Assembly: GCF_947241125.1 (NCBI RefSeq)
Contig: NZ_OX365700.1
Coordinates: 3,814,001 to 3,878,000 of the forward strand
Direction: 5' to 3'
Origin: Nitrospira tepida
GTDB taxonomy: Bacteria; Nitrospirota; Nitrospiria; Nitrospirales; Nitrospiraceae
Length of the DNA: 64,000 nt
The notes beneath the pieces are model-generated. The model had not been told where the DNA came from and ran no database searches. It worked only from the letters and a program-made list of their open reading frames with translations. Shown here in pieces: positions 25,577 through 34,165 of this stretch (positions within the stretch are counted from its first letter, which is position 1; each line of letters starts with the position of its first letter). Made by a program: the position numbers and the translations under genes.

Positions 25577-26590
25577 ATGGCAAGGGGATACCATCCGTCG
25601 GAATCCTCTGTTGAACTGCTCCCGGTCGATCGACTGGAAGTCCAAGTACTGGTGGACAACGTCTCCGACCAACTTTCGACCAACCCCAACGGCGTACGAT
25701 CGGAATTGGCCCGCCTGTTGAGCGCCGGGATGACCGAATGGGGCGGTGAGTCCATCTGTTGCGCCCATCACGGGCTGTCCCTGATCCTGACCGCTCACGC
25801 AAACGGCGCGAGGCATACCCTGCTCTTCGACACCGGCCCAGAAGGATACGCTGTTGAACGAAACGGGCAACGGCTGGGCGTCGCGTTCGGCGCGATCGAG
25901 TGTGTCATGCTCTCACACGGTCATTGGGATCACGGCGGCGGGCTGCCCAAGGCGCTGGAGTTGATCTCCCACAACAAAGACCGGAAGGTACCCGTATATC
26001 TCCACCCGGACGTGTTCCGATCGCGGGGGTTCAGGCTTCCCTCGGGAGAGGTTGTGCCTTTTAAGGATGTGCCTCGGCCAGAAGCCCTGTCAAAGAAGGG
26101 CGGTTCAGTGGTCTGTGTCTCAGAACCAAGATGCCTGCTCGAAGGATGCTTCTATATCAGCGGCGAGATCGCGCGAGTCACCACCTACGAACAGGGCTTC
26201 CCGAACCACATGCGGAAGGCGGAAGACGGCGTCACATGGGAACCAGACCCCTTCATCATGGATGAGCAGTTCCTGGCGGTGAGGGTGAAAGAGAAAGGCC
26301 TCATCATCCTCACCGCCTGCTCCCATGCGGGAGTCGTCAACGTGTCGAAGCAAGCCCGAGCCACGTTCCCCGCCATCCCCCTCTATGCGGTCATGGGTGG
26401 ATTCCATTTGTCCGGCTCCGGTCCGGAAAAGATCATCCCCGAAACCGTGAGGGACTTGCTGAGCTTTGATCTCAAAATGATCATCCCGGGTCATTGTACC
26501 GGTTGGCGGGCCATCACGGCTTTGGTGAATGCCTTCGGCGAGGAGGTCGTCGTGCCATCTGCCGTGGGGAAACATTATCGTTTTGGATGA
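25577..26590 (+). CDS. MBL-fold metallo-hydrolase, COG1237 type
   Basis: A 337-residue metallo-beta-lactamase-fold protein. Metal ligands: SHGHWDHGGG (HxHxDH), a His in LTACSHAGVVN, and GHCTGW near the end. The N-terminal VQVLVDNVSDQLSTNPNGVRSE and the middle YISGEI resemble the COG1237 group, related to ribofuranosyl-aminobenzene-phosphate synthases of methanopterin-like pathways, but that reaction is not established here. AGGAGG is 5 nt before ATG 25577; the longer frame upstream lacks such a site. Confidence 0.82.
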   Translation: MARGYHPSESSVELLPVDRLEVQVLVDNVSDQLSTNPNGVRSELARLLSAGMTEWGGESICCAHHGLSLILTAHANGARHTLLFDTGPEGYAVERNGQRLGVAFGAIECVMLSHGHWDHGGGLPKALELISHNKDRKVPVYLHPDVFRSRGFRLPSGEVVPFKDVPRPEALSKKGGSVVCVSEPRCLLEGCFYISGEIARVTTYEQGFPNHMRKAEDGVTWEPDPFIMDEQFLAVRVKEKGLIILTACSHAGVVNVSKQARATFPAIPLYAVMGGFHLSGSGPEKIIPETVRDLLSFDLKMIIPGHCTGWRAITALVNAFGEEVVVPSAVGKHYRFG

Positions 26591-26641
26591 TGTATCGCCC
26601 ACGGTGAAGCCACAGACCAAGGGTGGCAAACCGCCGACCGA

Positions 26642-26872
26642 TCAGTCGTACTCATCGGCCTCCACGTGGCTGAAGCCGATCCATCGCAACCGGTCCGGCT
26701 GGATAAGCGACACGACCGCATCCATCACCGCGGGGGAGATCGCGCGGAGCCCCGTGTGAAACAGCAGCGGCTCATCGTCCCTCACGAGGAATTGGTTGAA
26801 CTGCAGATCGAAGTCGGGAACAAAGGTCGAGATCCGGAATATATCCGGGGCGATTTCGGTGATCTGGACCAT
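26642..26872 (-). pseudogene. N-terminal fragment of an ODP-like MBL-fold protein
   Basis: The 76 residues [39 protein letters not shown] ... [12 protein letters not shown] match the start of flavodiiron-like MBL proteins (oxygen-binding diiron protein type) that continue for about 170 more residues. The frame stops right after SHVEADE, in the metal-binding loop, and the following DNA shows no continuation in any frame. The gene is therefore truncated and most likely non-functional. An inverted-repeat element begins 5 bp upstream of its start. Confidence 0.7.
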
Positions 26873-26876
26873 CGGG

Positions 26877-27021
26877 CTAGTGTAGTGCGTCAGAAATGGC
26901 TTTACACGCCCGTTCGTGCTGAGCCTGTCGAAGCACGAACCGAAGCCGTCAGAACCATAAGCCCTTCGACTAGCTCAGGGCGAACGTGAAATGTCAAGAA
27001 GCGTTACACGCACTAAACTAG
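26877..27021. repeat. 145-bp inverted-repeat element with REP-like hairpins
   Basis: The ends CTAGTGTAGTGCGT (26877-26890) and ACGCACTAAACTAG (27008-27021) are complementary at 13 of 14 positions. Inside are two hairpins: TTCGTGCT ... AGCACGAA near 26911 and GCCCT ... AGGGC near 26961. Such TTCGTGCTGAGCCTGTCGAA strings recur in many environmental genomes. The element may be a miniature transposon built around REP sequences. Its right end overlaps the last codon of the neighbouring gene. Confidence 0.6.
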
Positions 27022-27482
27022 CGTGTCAGCTCTTTCGCCTGTTTCCGCGAAAACTTCTGCAGCGGCGTCTTCGTGCTGACCTGATCCCCAAACTGGACAT
27101 AGGTGGGCGCGCCGTCCTGCGCCTTCTTCGTGTCGGTCAGCAAAAAGACCACCGTCCGCCCGTCGTCCTCGTACCGATAGTCGGTGACCTTGGTCTTCCC
27201 CACGTAGAGGACGGGGTCCAGCGCCCTCGCTTCAATGGGCTCGGAAGAGGTCACGCGGAATTCGAGCACCTCTTTCACCTGCCGCTTCCGTCCGGCTTCC
27301 AGCACCTCCATCGGGGTGGTGAGAGACACCCGCTCCACGGTCAGCTTGGCCCCCGGGATCGGTTGGTTGAGCTTGACCTGCGCCTCGCCAGGCGCCTCCT
27401 GGGGAGACTCGCCATAGGCGACCGCGCTCGCCAAGAGACAGAACACCGCCGTGACTGCCATCGTTTTCGCCTGTCTCATCAT
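27018..27482 (-). CDS. secreted hypothetical protein
   Basis: A 154-residue exported protein with a signal peptide (KTMAVTAVFCLLASAVAYGE). The mature part is beta-rich: AKLTVERVSLTTPMEV, VLEFRVTSSEPIEARAL, VTDYRYEDDGRTVVFLLTDT, YVQFGDQ. It lacks known motifs. It lies 18 bp downstream of the large serine hydrolase and is probably its operon partner in the periplasm. The last codon coincides with the end of the inverted-repeat element, so the native C-terminus may have been changed by insertion. Confidence 0.65.
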   Translation of the reverse strand: MMRQAKTMAVTAVFCLLASAVAYGESPQEAPGEAQVKLNQPIPGAKLTVERVSLTTPMEVLEAGRKRQVKEVLEFRVTSSEPIEARALDPVLYVGKTKVTDYRYEDDGRTVVFLLTDTKKAQDGAPTYVQFGDQVSTKTPLQKFSRKQAKELTR

Positions 27483-27500
27483 GACTGTCTCCTTCCTCGT

Positions 27501-29774
27501 TCAGCGCGTGAATTGAATCGAGTCGATGCCGACGAGTCCGGCCGCCTTCCGATTGAACCGGAAGTGGATTTTCACGACTGCTTTGGTGTGTACGCCCACG
27601 AGCGTCCGACAGGAAAAACACACGAGACCCAGCCGAACCGTTTGCAACATGGATTTTATCAAAGAGGGACGTTGATAGGGAAAGGGGATGCGATCGTAGG
27701 TCCCCACCCGCAGAAAGATTTTATTCCCCAGTTCGTCCTCCAATCCCACGTCCAAATCCTGGTCCTGCCCTACGGGGTTCACGGCTCCGTTGTCGAACAC
27801 CTGCGTGATGCGGAACGACAGGTAGCGATAAGCCGACACATCCTTCTTGGACGCCGGGATGGCGAGGGTGAACTGGTCTCCGGCGGCGTTCCATCCCGCG
27901 ATCAGGCCTTTGGTCTGTTGAAAGAAGCTCGGGTTGAATGCGCTGCCCTGCGTGAAGGAAAACTCGCCGAACGGGGAGAGCGAGACGCCCGCGTTGCTTC
28001 CTCCCAGGGAATTGAGCGCGACGTTGGCCGGCAGGTCTTCGAAGTCATCGACATTGAGATGCACCGGATCTTGGTAGGACCGATAGATTTCCGCTGGTGC
28101 CAAGGAAGCCACGGCGGCCGTTCCGGTGAACAACCCGCGGGCAGACGTGAACCCTTGCAGAAACTGGCGGAAGAATGCCACGGCCATCACCCGCTCCACC
28201 GCCTGTTGTTGCGGCTGCGTCAGCCGTCCGGCCGTGCCCCCTGGCGGACTGCCCTCGTCCTGGAACCACACCGTGTTGAACCAATTATGGTTGGCGCCGT
28301 ACACATGGGATTGCATCTTCGGCATCTTGTTCGGATTGGCGCGCGGCGCGGCGCGGTCGTAAAGACGAGCCCCGGCGAGGCTGGACACATCCCCATCGGC
28401 AGCCGGCAGCAACACGTAATAGGGCACGTCTTCCAGGATCAGCCCGTGAAAGTCCACGGGGGCGATCGAATGGAGCGCCTTGATGCCGAACCCCAACCCG
28501 GCGTTCTTGTTTTCGAGATAGGCGGAAAGGACGGCTTCCCCGCCGCGCGAATGACCGGCCAAGCCGATCCGGTTGAGGTCGACGCGGTTGTAAAAACGCC
28601 CGCCGAAATCGGCATCCGGCTGACCTGGGTCGTTCCAGTTTTTCCATCGCCGGAGGTGTTCGAGAATCAGCTTTCCCCGTTCCGGGATGCGATCGGCCTT
28701 GCAGTTGAGATCGTTGGCATTGATGGAGACGGCAATGAAACCCAAACTGGCAAGCCGGTCCAGGACATAGTTGTATCCGTCGTGATTCGGCACCGGAGGG
28801 CCGCTTCCGCCGCAGACATGGCTGCTTCCCGAAATCACCGTGCCATGGTTCCCATGCAGGTAGAGGACGAGCGGAAATTTGGTCGTGCCGGGGGCGATGG
28901 CGGCGTCCGGTCCGGCGGCCGCACCGGGGTATCGGACTGTCGCCCAAACATCGGTGTTGGGATCGTTCGGAGGAATGTTGATGGCGTCCACGAATTTATA
29001 CTCCGTGGAGGCGACCGGATAGTTTCCCGGTTCCGACGGATCGACCATGGAAGCCGGCGACACCTGACAGACCGGGAGGGGGAACAGCGGCGGGAGCACG
29101 ATGCCGACATCGATGCCTTTGGTCAGGTGGCATTCCGCAATCGCTTCGGGAAGGCGACCGCCGCGGTTCATGCAGCGCTCGCAGATGTCGCCCCCTCCCG
29201 GTCCCGGCCTCGGCGGCATCCCGGGGATGCCCGGATCGCCCGAGACGCCGATGGGGCCGACTTCTTTGAAACCCGCGCAATAGATCTTGGTACAGATCGG
29301 TTCGATCTGCGCCGGAGTCGGCCGTCCTTCTATGGCGCAGACCCGCCCGATCGCGGCCTTGCCCAGCGGCTCGGCCGGCAGCCCGAACAGGGAATAGTCT
29401 CCGCTCTGGGCCAGCCGCACGCTCGTTCCCTTGCCCGAGACCACCACCGGAACATCGAGGACCTCGTACTGTTTCGTTCCGGGGTCCAGCCGCCCCCAAC
29501 GCAAGGTGCTCAGGTCCATGGCCCCGATGGCCTGCGCTTTCACCGGCAGTTGAACCTCGGTGGCCTTGCCCTCCTCGGCAAGACGGACCCGATAGTGGTG
29601 CCCGAGATCCAACAGCGACGCGGCAGGGGCCGGCGCCGGGATTCGCTCCCAGCGGAAGGCGTGGCCGTCGAAACGCTCTGTCACGTCATCCGGCTGGGCC
29701 GCGACGGATGGCGAGAGCCAAAACACCATGGCAAGGCACATGACCAAGAGACACGAACAGTTCCAGGACCTCAT
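27501..29774 (-). CDS. large secreted alpha/beta-hydrolase
   Basis: A 757-residue exported serine hydrolase. AGGAGG is 6 nt before ATG 29774; residues 1-26 are a signal peptide (SCLLVMCLAMVFWLSPSVAA). The hydrolase core spans about residues 265-555: oxyanion segment VLYLHGNHG (303-311) and nucleophile elbow GHSRGG (Ser409), as in cutinase/PET-hydrolase-like and acyl-esterase families. The N-terminal 250 residues form a beta-rich domain with several Cys, including ICERCMNRGG. The C-terminal 180 residues (DDFED ... VDSIQFTR-like ending) resemble a carbohydrate-binding jelly roll. Substrates could be polyesters, esters or acylated glycans; none is proven. Confidence 0.8.
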   Translation of the reverse strand: MRSWNCSCLLVMCLAMVFWLSPSVAAQPDDVTERFDGHAFRWERIPAPAPAASLLDLGHHYRVRLAEEGKATEVQLPVKAQAIGAMDLSTLRWGRLDPGTKQYEVLDVPVVVSGKGTSVRLAQSGDYSLFGLPAEPLGKAAIGRVCAIEGRPTPAQIEPICTKIYCAGFKEVGPIGVSGDPGIPGMPPRPGPGGGDICERCMNRGGRLPEAIAECHLTKGIDVGIVLPPLFPLPVCQVSPASMVDPSEPGNYPVASTEYKFVDAINIPPNDPNTDVWATVRYPGAAAGPDAAIAPGTTKFPLVLYLHGNHGTVISGSSHVCGGSGPPVPNHDGYNYVLDRLASLGFIAVSINANDLNCKADRIPERGKLILEHLRRWKNWNDPGQPDADFGGRFYNRVDLNRIGLAGHSRGGEAVLSAYLENKNAGLGFGIKALHSIAPVDFHGLILEDVPYYVLLPAADGDVSSLAGARLYDRAAPRANPNKMPKMQSHVYGANHNWFNTVWFQDEGSPPGGTAGRLTQPQQQAVERVMAVAFFRQFLQGFTSARGLFTGTAAVASLAPAEIYRSYQDPVHLNVDDFEDLPANVALNSLGGSNAGVSLSPFGEFSFTQGSAFNPSFFQQTKGLIAGWNAAGDQFTLAIPASKKDVSAYRYLSFRITQVFDNGAVNPVGQDQDLDVGLEDELGNKIFLRVGTYDRIPFPYQRPSLIKSMLQTVRLGLVCFSCRTLVGVHTKAVVKIHFRFNRKAAGLVGIDSIQFTR

Positions 29775-29865
29775 GGGTATCCTCCTGGTGGAAGGTCTGC
29801 GAATCGTCGAACCGGTCACCGCGATTCACGTCCATTTCGCGCGTGCATGACGGAGGTGCATCGTC

Positions 29866-30193
29866 CTAGCCCACATTATTCATGAACGCTTCTACTGCAA
29901 CCGCCGATACGCCGCGGGGCACCCGTTGCTCTCAGATTGCAACGGGTCCCTGGCCAGCATGCGAAGTCGAAGGCAAAGGGCCTCTCCGCCGCGAGATGAT
30001 CGAACGCGGCGGCTCAAGCGAAGCTTGGTATGGCGGGCAGGCTCGCCCCTCACGGCCTCAACCTACTGTTTCAAGTACGCCTCCGCCGCAAGGGGCTCCG
30101 CGTGGGGGTACCCATTGCTCTTCTCCATACATGGGTCCAACGCTTGGCGTCTCAGTGGTTTCGTGACGAACCGTCATGAATAATGTGGGCTAG
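29866..30193. mobile_element. MITE-like element, copy 2 (328 bp)
   Basis: It has perfect 20-bp terminal inverted repeats: CTAGCCCACATTATTCATGA at 29866-29885 and the complement at 30174-30193. The right-hand 160 bp is nearly identical to copy 1 at 3905-4151. The left-centre differs and is about 80 bp longer, with a hairpin ACCCGTTGC ... GCAACGGGT near 29924 and a GC-rich segment. The frames inside are short and not supported as genes. No transposase of the same end type is present in the window. Confidence 0.85.
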
Positions 30194-30537
30194 TGGCGCC
30201 TGCGCCGGCTGATTCGGACCCTTCTTGTGGAGAGCAAGAACCGTGCGGCAAGGGTCTCGATCAGAAATGTTCGCCAGACCGCAGGCTTAAGGTGAGAGCG
30301 CCGTCGGCGCCGAGAGGGATCGTATCTATACCAATACAGTCCTGTATAGGTTTGGATACTAGGGGCCCATCGCCGATGTCGGGTCGGAGTAAGTGTCAGC
30401 TGAGTACCGCCCTTGATCTATCTATGATGCACAGCCGCGCGATCGGCTGTGGCGGCGCACCTGCTTTGACTTCATCGGGATAGATAGTTTAGCCTATCCG
30501 GGCCTCATTCCCCCACCCTTTGCAAGGAGAAGAACCA
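30194..30537. other. intergenic stretch with a candidate operator
   Basis: A 20-bp imperfect palindrome, CCAATACAGTCCTGTATAGG, lies at 30331-30350 (16 of 20 positions symmetric), about 190 bp upstream of the secreted-protein operon at 30538. It could bind a dimeric repressor. Nothing else is supported; frames in this stretch lack ribosome sites. Confidence 0.4.
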
Positions 30538-31272
30538 ATGAAGAACCTGTCTGTGGGCGCAGCCCTGGTCTTGGGCGCCGCCCTGCTGCCGGTCCCATCC
30601 GTCCGGGCCGTACCGTTGGTGGAACCGCAGGTCGAATACTCGGCGGACTCCGTCATGGAAACCGAACTCATGACGATGAGGGGCCGGATCTATTACACCC
30701 CTGCCAAGCAGCGGAACGACATGGGTGTTCCGGGAATGGACGGGGCTTCCTACATGATCATCCACCGGGACAAGAACGTGATATGGAACGTCATGCCGGA
30801 CGCCAAGATGTATATGGAGATGTCGCTGGACGCCTCCGATGTCCAGGATCTCAAGAACCTGGATTGGCAGGAGACAGTCGTCGGCGAGGAAATCGTCAAC
30901 GGGATGAAGACGACGAAATACAAGGCCATCGCCACGGCGAAGGACGGCAAGAAATACGGCGGATTCTCCTGGCGGACCAAGGACGGCGTCACGGTCAAGG
31001 CCGATCTCTTGTACAAAGAGGGAACCGAGACGCATCGGATCAAGATGGAGCTGACGAATCTCAAGGTAGGCAAACAGGACCCCAAGTTGTTCGAAGTCCC
31101 GGCTACCTTTGCCAAGACCGACATGGGAGCCATGATGGGCATGGGCCATGGCCGGAAGGGCAGACCCGATCTGTCCGAGATGATGAAGGGCATGAAGCAG
31201 GAGGCGCCAGGGAAGGACCAGCCTGATATGGACGCGATCAACAACATGATGAAACAGATGATGGGCAAGTAA
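30538..31272 (+). CDS. periplasmic protein, DUF4412/LolA-like, Met-rich tail
   Basis: A 244-residue exported protein. AAGGAGA stands 8 nt before ATG 30538 and the signal peptide is NLSVGAALVLGAALLPVPSVRA. The mature domain (VEYSADSVMETELMTMRGRIYYTP, MIIHRDKNVIWNVMPDAKMYMEM, YKAIATAKDGKKYGGFSW, LKVGKQDPKLFEVP) resembles the half-barrel of DUF4412 and LolA-like proteins. The tail is rich in Met (MGAMMGMGHGRKG, NNMMKQMMGK), which may bind Cu(I) or Ag(I). The next gene starts 14 bp downstream; both are secreted and probably work together. Confidence 0.65.
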   Translation: MKNLSVGAALVLGAALLPVPSVRAVPLVEPQVEYSADSVMETELMTMRGRIYYTPAKQRNDMGVPGMDGASYMIIHRDKNVIWNVMPDAKMYMEMSLDASDVQDLKNLDWQETVVGEEIVNGMKTTKYKAIATAKDGKKYGGFSWRTKDGVTVKADLLYKEGTETHRIKMELTNLKVGKQDPKLFEVPATFAKTDMGAMMGMGHGRKGRPDLSEMMKGMKQEAPGKDQPDMDAINNMMKQMMGK

Positions 31273-31286
31273 TGGAGGAGAGGACG

Positions 31287-32309
31287 ATGACGCTGATCGC
31301 ACGGTGGAGCCTGGCCGTATCCTTCATGGGTCTGTCGGGCCTCATGCTCCTGTCTTCTGGCCCGCCCGCCCAGGCCGACGACATCTGCGGCGGGCTGGAC
31401 GAGCGGAAGAAATGGACGGAGCAGGTCAAGGCCGACCTCTCCAAGGCCGAAAAGGCCGGCAAGCAGGCGGACCTGTTTCTCCTCTACGATTCAATCCAAC
31501 GCGACGACTGCGTGGCGGACGACCTGCGCATGAAGGCGGGCCAGGCGCTCCCGAAACTCGGCCGCGACCTGGCGGCCAAGGCTGAAGTCCAGGGCCGGCT
31601 CTATTCCAAGGACACGATCTACACCAACTCCGGCGAGAGCAGAAAGGCCAATGAGCGGGCGTCGGCATTCGCCTGGCTGGAGGCCTCCGGCCAGTTCCGC
31701 GAGGCCGACCAGGTCATGCTGAAAGCCGTCCGAGCCAAGCCGGATGATTTGGACCTGTTCAAGGCTGCCTGGACGATCGACCAACTGTCCGGCAGACGGA
31801 CCTGGCACCAGGCCCAGACCGGCGCGGAGGAACGGTACAAGGCGCCGGCTGCCTACCGCCAGGAGTTGGAGAAGACGGCCTCGGCCAATATCGCCAAGCT
31901 GCTGGCGGCGGAGGAGAAAGAGGCGGCAGGCCTGTCCGCCGACCTGGCGACCATGACGACCTCCTCGACCAAGTCACTGGCCAAGCTCAGGACGGCGGCC
32001 GCTTGGATGGAATTTCTCCCCGGGGGCAACGGCCCGGCCAAGACGCGGGCGGAACAGCGCGGCGATACCGTCATGAAACGGGGCGATGCCACCCTGGCGC
32101 AGGGCGCTGCGCTCGCCTACTACGAATTCGCCGGCTCGAAGAAGGCGGCGCAGGTGAAGGCCAAACAGGAGGAGTTCGCCCGGGGGATGGAGCAGTCGGC
32201 GGAGAAGATGAAAAACCAGATGAAGGGGGCGTTCGCCGAGAAGGGCGATCAAGAGAAAGAGCAATTCAAGAAAGGCCAATCCGATCTGGAAAAAGAATTG
32301 GGGTTCTGA
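31287..32309 (+). CDS. secreted hypothetical protein, helical
   Basis: A 340-residue exported protein. GGAGGAGAGG precedes ATG 31287; an in-frame ATG at 31272 overlaps the previous stop but would put that site inside the gene. The signal peptide is SLAVSFMGLSGLMLLSSGPPAQA. The mature part is strongly helical with Lys, Ala and Glu (SGESRKANERASAFAWLEASGQFREADQ; TASANIAKLLAAEEKEAAGL), resembling SEL1/TPR-type scaffolds, and ends in a charged coiled coil (EEFARGMEQSAEKMKNQMKG). Function unknown; second gene of the operon. Confidence 0.6.
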   Translation: MTLIARWSLAVSFMGLSGLMLLSSGPPAQADDICGGLDERKKWTEQVKADLSKAEKAGKQADLFLLYDSIQRDDCVADDLRMKAGQALPKLGRDLAAKAEVQGRLYSKDTIYTNSGESRKANERASAFAWLEASGQFREADQVMLKAVRAKPDDLDLFKAAWTIDQLSGRRTWHQAQTGAEERYKAPAAYRQELEKTASANIAKLLAAEEKEAAGLSADLATMTTSSTKSLAKLRTAAAWMEFLPGGNGPAKTRAEQRGDTVMKRGDATLAQGAALAYYEFAGSKKAAQVKAKQEEFARGMEQSAEKMKNQMKGAFAEKGDQEKEQFKKGQSDLEKELGF

Positions 32310-32765
32310 GTTTTTGGTGCATTGACTTACTCGCTGCTCAGGAATAGGCTGAACGCACGCCGATCGCACAGGTGAAGGGGGCAACAACCTATTCCTATCC
32401 CGTTCGCCTCGGCGATCCTCAACAGGGAGGGGTCGTCATGGAAGACCGCACTCCACCACGCCACCATGGCCGCTCGATTGGGCGGCTGGCTTCTTCACGG
32501 TAGCCCTTCACAGAGCCTCGATGGTGGTAGCCCGCCAGAGGAGGCAGTGAATTCTTGGCCAAGGGCGCTTTTCGAAGCGGACTGTACCGAGACGACCGAA
32601 AGGCACACCGGGTTTCCCGCCGCCGGAAGTGGAAGCCGCCGCCCGACCGACTGGCTCTCAACGCAAGACCCTCTCCCGCAGGGCCGGATCCCGACTGCCT
32701 GCAGGCACAAGAGAGCGGCGAGCGAGTGAGTTCACTTGGTCTTCCTGATCTCCAGGGGTGATGCC
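32310..32765. other. intergenic stretch, no gene seen
   Basis: A strong ribosome-like site (GGGAGGGG) precedes ATG 32439, but the frame closes after 21 codons. Longer frames on either strand lack a start with a ribosome site and do not read as protein. The segment may contain a decayed gene, the promoter of the Usp gene and the terminator of the upstream operon. Confidence 0.4.
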
Positions 32766-33320
32766 ATGGCTGCCACCACGAGCCACACAATCCTTTCCAG
32801 AGACGCGCAGGATGCGACGAACCGAACCGTCTCCAAAAAGATCCTGGTCGCCGTGGACGATTCGGAACAGTCGGCCCGCGCGGTCCACTACGTCGGAGTC
32901 CTGCTCCGGGACACGCAGGACGTGGCCGTGACGTTGTTCCACGTGCTGAAGCCGATGCCCCGTGAATTGTTGGAGCACGGCGGCTCCGAAGATCCGACGG
33001 TGGAAGATCAGTTGGGGAGACAGTTGCGGAAAGAGCAGGAGGCATGGGTGAAGGAGGAAGGGACCATCGAATATCCGATCCTACTGAAGGCCTTGCAGGG
33101 TCTGGGGAAGACCGGCTTCCCCATCGAGCGGGTGACGCTCAAGTTCGGCCATGAACGCGACATTGCCGACACCATTCTCGATGAAGCGCGCACCGGCGGG
33201 TACGGCACGATCGTGGTGAGCCGCCACGGCACGTCCGGCGCGAAACGACTCTTCGGCAACGGCATCACCGAGCACGTGCTGCGGGAGGCGTCCGGGATTG
33301 CGGTCTGGGTCCTGGGGTAA
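32766..33320 (+). CDS. universal stress protein (UspA family)
   Basis: A 184-residue single Usp domain. The first strand KKILVAVDDSEQSARAVHYV carries the Asp that contacts adenine. The C-terminal part GGYGTIVVSRHGTSGAKRLFGNGITEHVLREASGIAVWVLG lacks the strict GxxGxxxxxxxxxG(S/T) spacing in one place (VSRHGTSG), so nucleotide binding is likely but not certain. A 40-residue insert (RELLEHGGSEDPTVEDQLGR) lengthens it compared with the usual 140-150. It is the first of several stress genes in this region. Confidence 0.82.
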   Translation: MAATTSHTILSRDAQDATNRTVSKKILVAVDDSEQSARAVHYVGVLLRDTQDVAVTLFHVLKPMPRELLEHGGSEDPTVEDQLGRQLRKEQEAWVKEEGTIEYPILLKALQGLGKTGFPIERVTLKFGHERDIADTILDEARTGGYGTIVVSRHGTSGAKRLFGNGITEHVLREASGIAVWVLG

Positions 33321-33348
33321 CAAAATATCCGCTCTGTAGAAAGAGTCA

Positions 33349-33366
33349 CAGGATGCTCAAAAAGGG
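33349..33366 (+). repeat. REP-like CAGGATGCT repeat, copy
   Basis: CAGGATGCTCAAAAAGGG lies just upstream of the zinc-ribbon gene. The same core with up to two changes occurs at 13821, at 15070-15089 (inverted) and at 40025. The copies appear at gene borders and beside IS110. Confidence 0.5.
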
Positions 33367-33374
33367 AGGGCGCC

Positions 33375-34121
33375 ATGGACTGTCAGGCCTGTCGTTCCCT
33401 ACTCCCGCTGAGGGCGCGTTTCTGTCCCGCTTGCGGTACCCGGGTGACGTTCCGTGGGGATCCCGCCACGGACGAGGTGGCTGCCGCGAACCGCCACGGC
33501 GGCGACGGGACGACACAGGGCCCTCCCGTCTCTCCACAGACCCTCGGAGAATGGCGCGACAAGCTGATCGATTGTTATTTGAGCTTCTCCATTTCCAAGG
33601 AACTCTCCGACTGGCTGGAGGACCTCGGGCTCCCTTCGACCGGCACGACGCAGGAAAAACTCACCCGCCTGAGGCAACAGGCAGGCTCGCTCGTGCTGTC
33701 GGCCGAGAGCTTCCCCCGCCAGACCATCTACTATCTCAACAAGTACCCGGAGGACATCCTGGCGGAAATTTGCCAGGAACTCGGGGCTGACGGCACCGGC
33801 CCCAAGGACGTGCTGTTGAAACGGGTCTATCGCGAGGTCGGGACCAGGGAGGGCTGGCTGCAGCCCCTGTCGGACGACGCCCGGCTGCTGTTCAAAGAGA
33901 CGCTCTTGCCCATCCTGAGCGGCTTTGACTCCAAGAAGGAGTATTTTCTCAACCTGTGGGAGGAGCTATCCGATCTGCTCGGCCGGGAGCCGGTCCACGC
34001 GCAGGCGTCCCCGGCGTTCGGCAGCGCTGTCATCGCGGTCGCCATCCCGGACTTTTTGCAGGAGGCCCAGGCCGTCCTCTTCCAGCATGAACTCAAAAGC
34101 AGAACGGTCGAACTAAGCTGA
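33375..34121 (+). CDS. zinc-ribbon hypothetical protein
   Basis: A 248-residue soluble protein with an N-terminal zinc ribbon (CQACRSLLPLRARFCPACG, four Cys). A flexible linker follows, then a helical domain: LGEWRDKLIDCYLSFSISKELSDWLEDLGLPSTGTTQEKLTRLR, which looks like a SAP-type or death-like helix bundle, and FPRQTIYYLNKYPEDILAEICQELG. No enzyme motif. The REP-like repeat lies just upstream and the GGGAGGGCGCC ribosome site precedes ATG 33375. It may be an adaptor or regulator in the stress cluster; this is inference. Confidence 0.65.
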   Translation: MDCQACRSLLPLRARFCPACGTRVTFRGDPATDEVAAANRHGGDGTTQGPPVSPQTLGEWRDKLIDCYLSFSISKELSDWLEDLGLPSTGTTQEKLTRLRQQAGSLVLSAESFPRQTIYYLNKYPEDILAEICQELGADGTGPKDVLLKRVYREVGTREGWLQPLSDDARLLFKETLLPILSGFDSKKEYFLNLWEELSDLLGREPVHAQASPAFGSAVIAVAIPDFLQEAQAVLFQHELKSRTVELS

Positions 34122-34165
34122 CCCGGAGCCCACCGCCCGCTTGCTTCCGTCGCGATGCGCCAGGG

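Noticed and set aside
26991-29885. 964-codon open frame on the + strand opposite the secreted hydrolase
   Set aside because: It is the antisense shadow of a GC-rich gene; it lacks a ribosome site and its translation is Arg/His/Gly-rich without family features, whereas the opposite strand has a signal peptide, a start site and a hydrolase motif.
32439-32504. 21-codon frame with strong ribosome-like site in the Usp upstream region
   Set aside because: Too short to judge as a gene; no recognisable leader-peptide features such as clustered regulatory codons.
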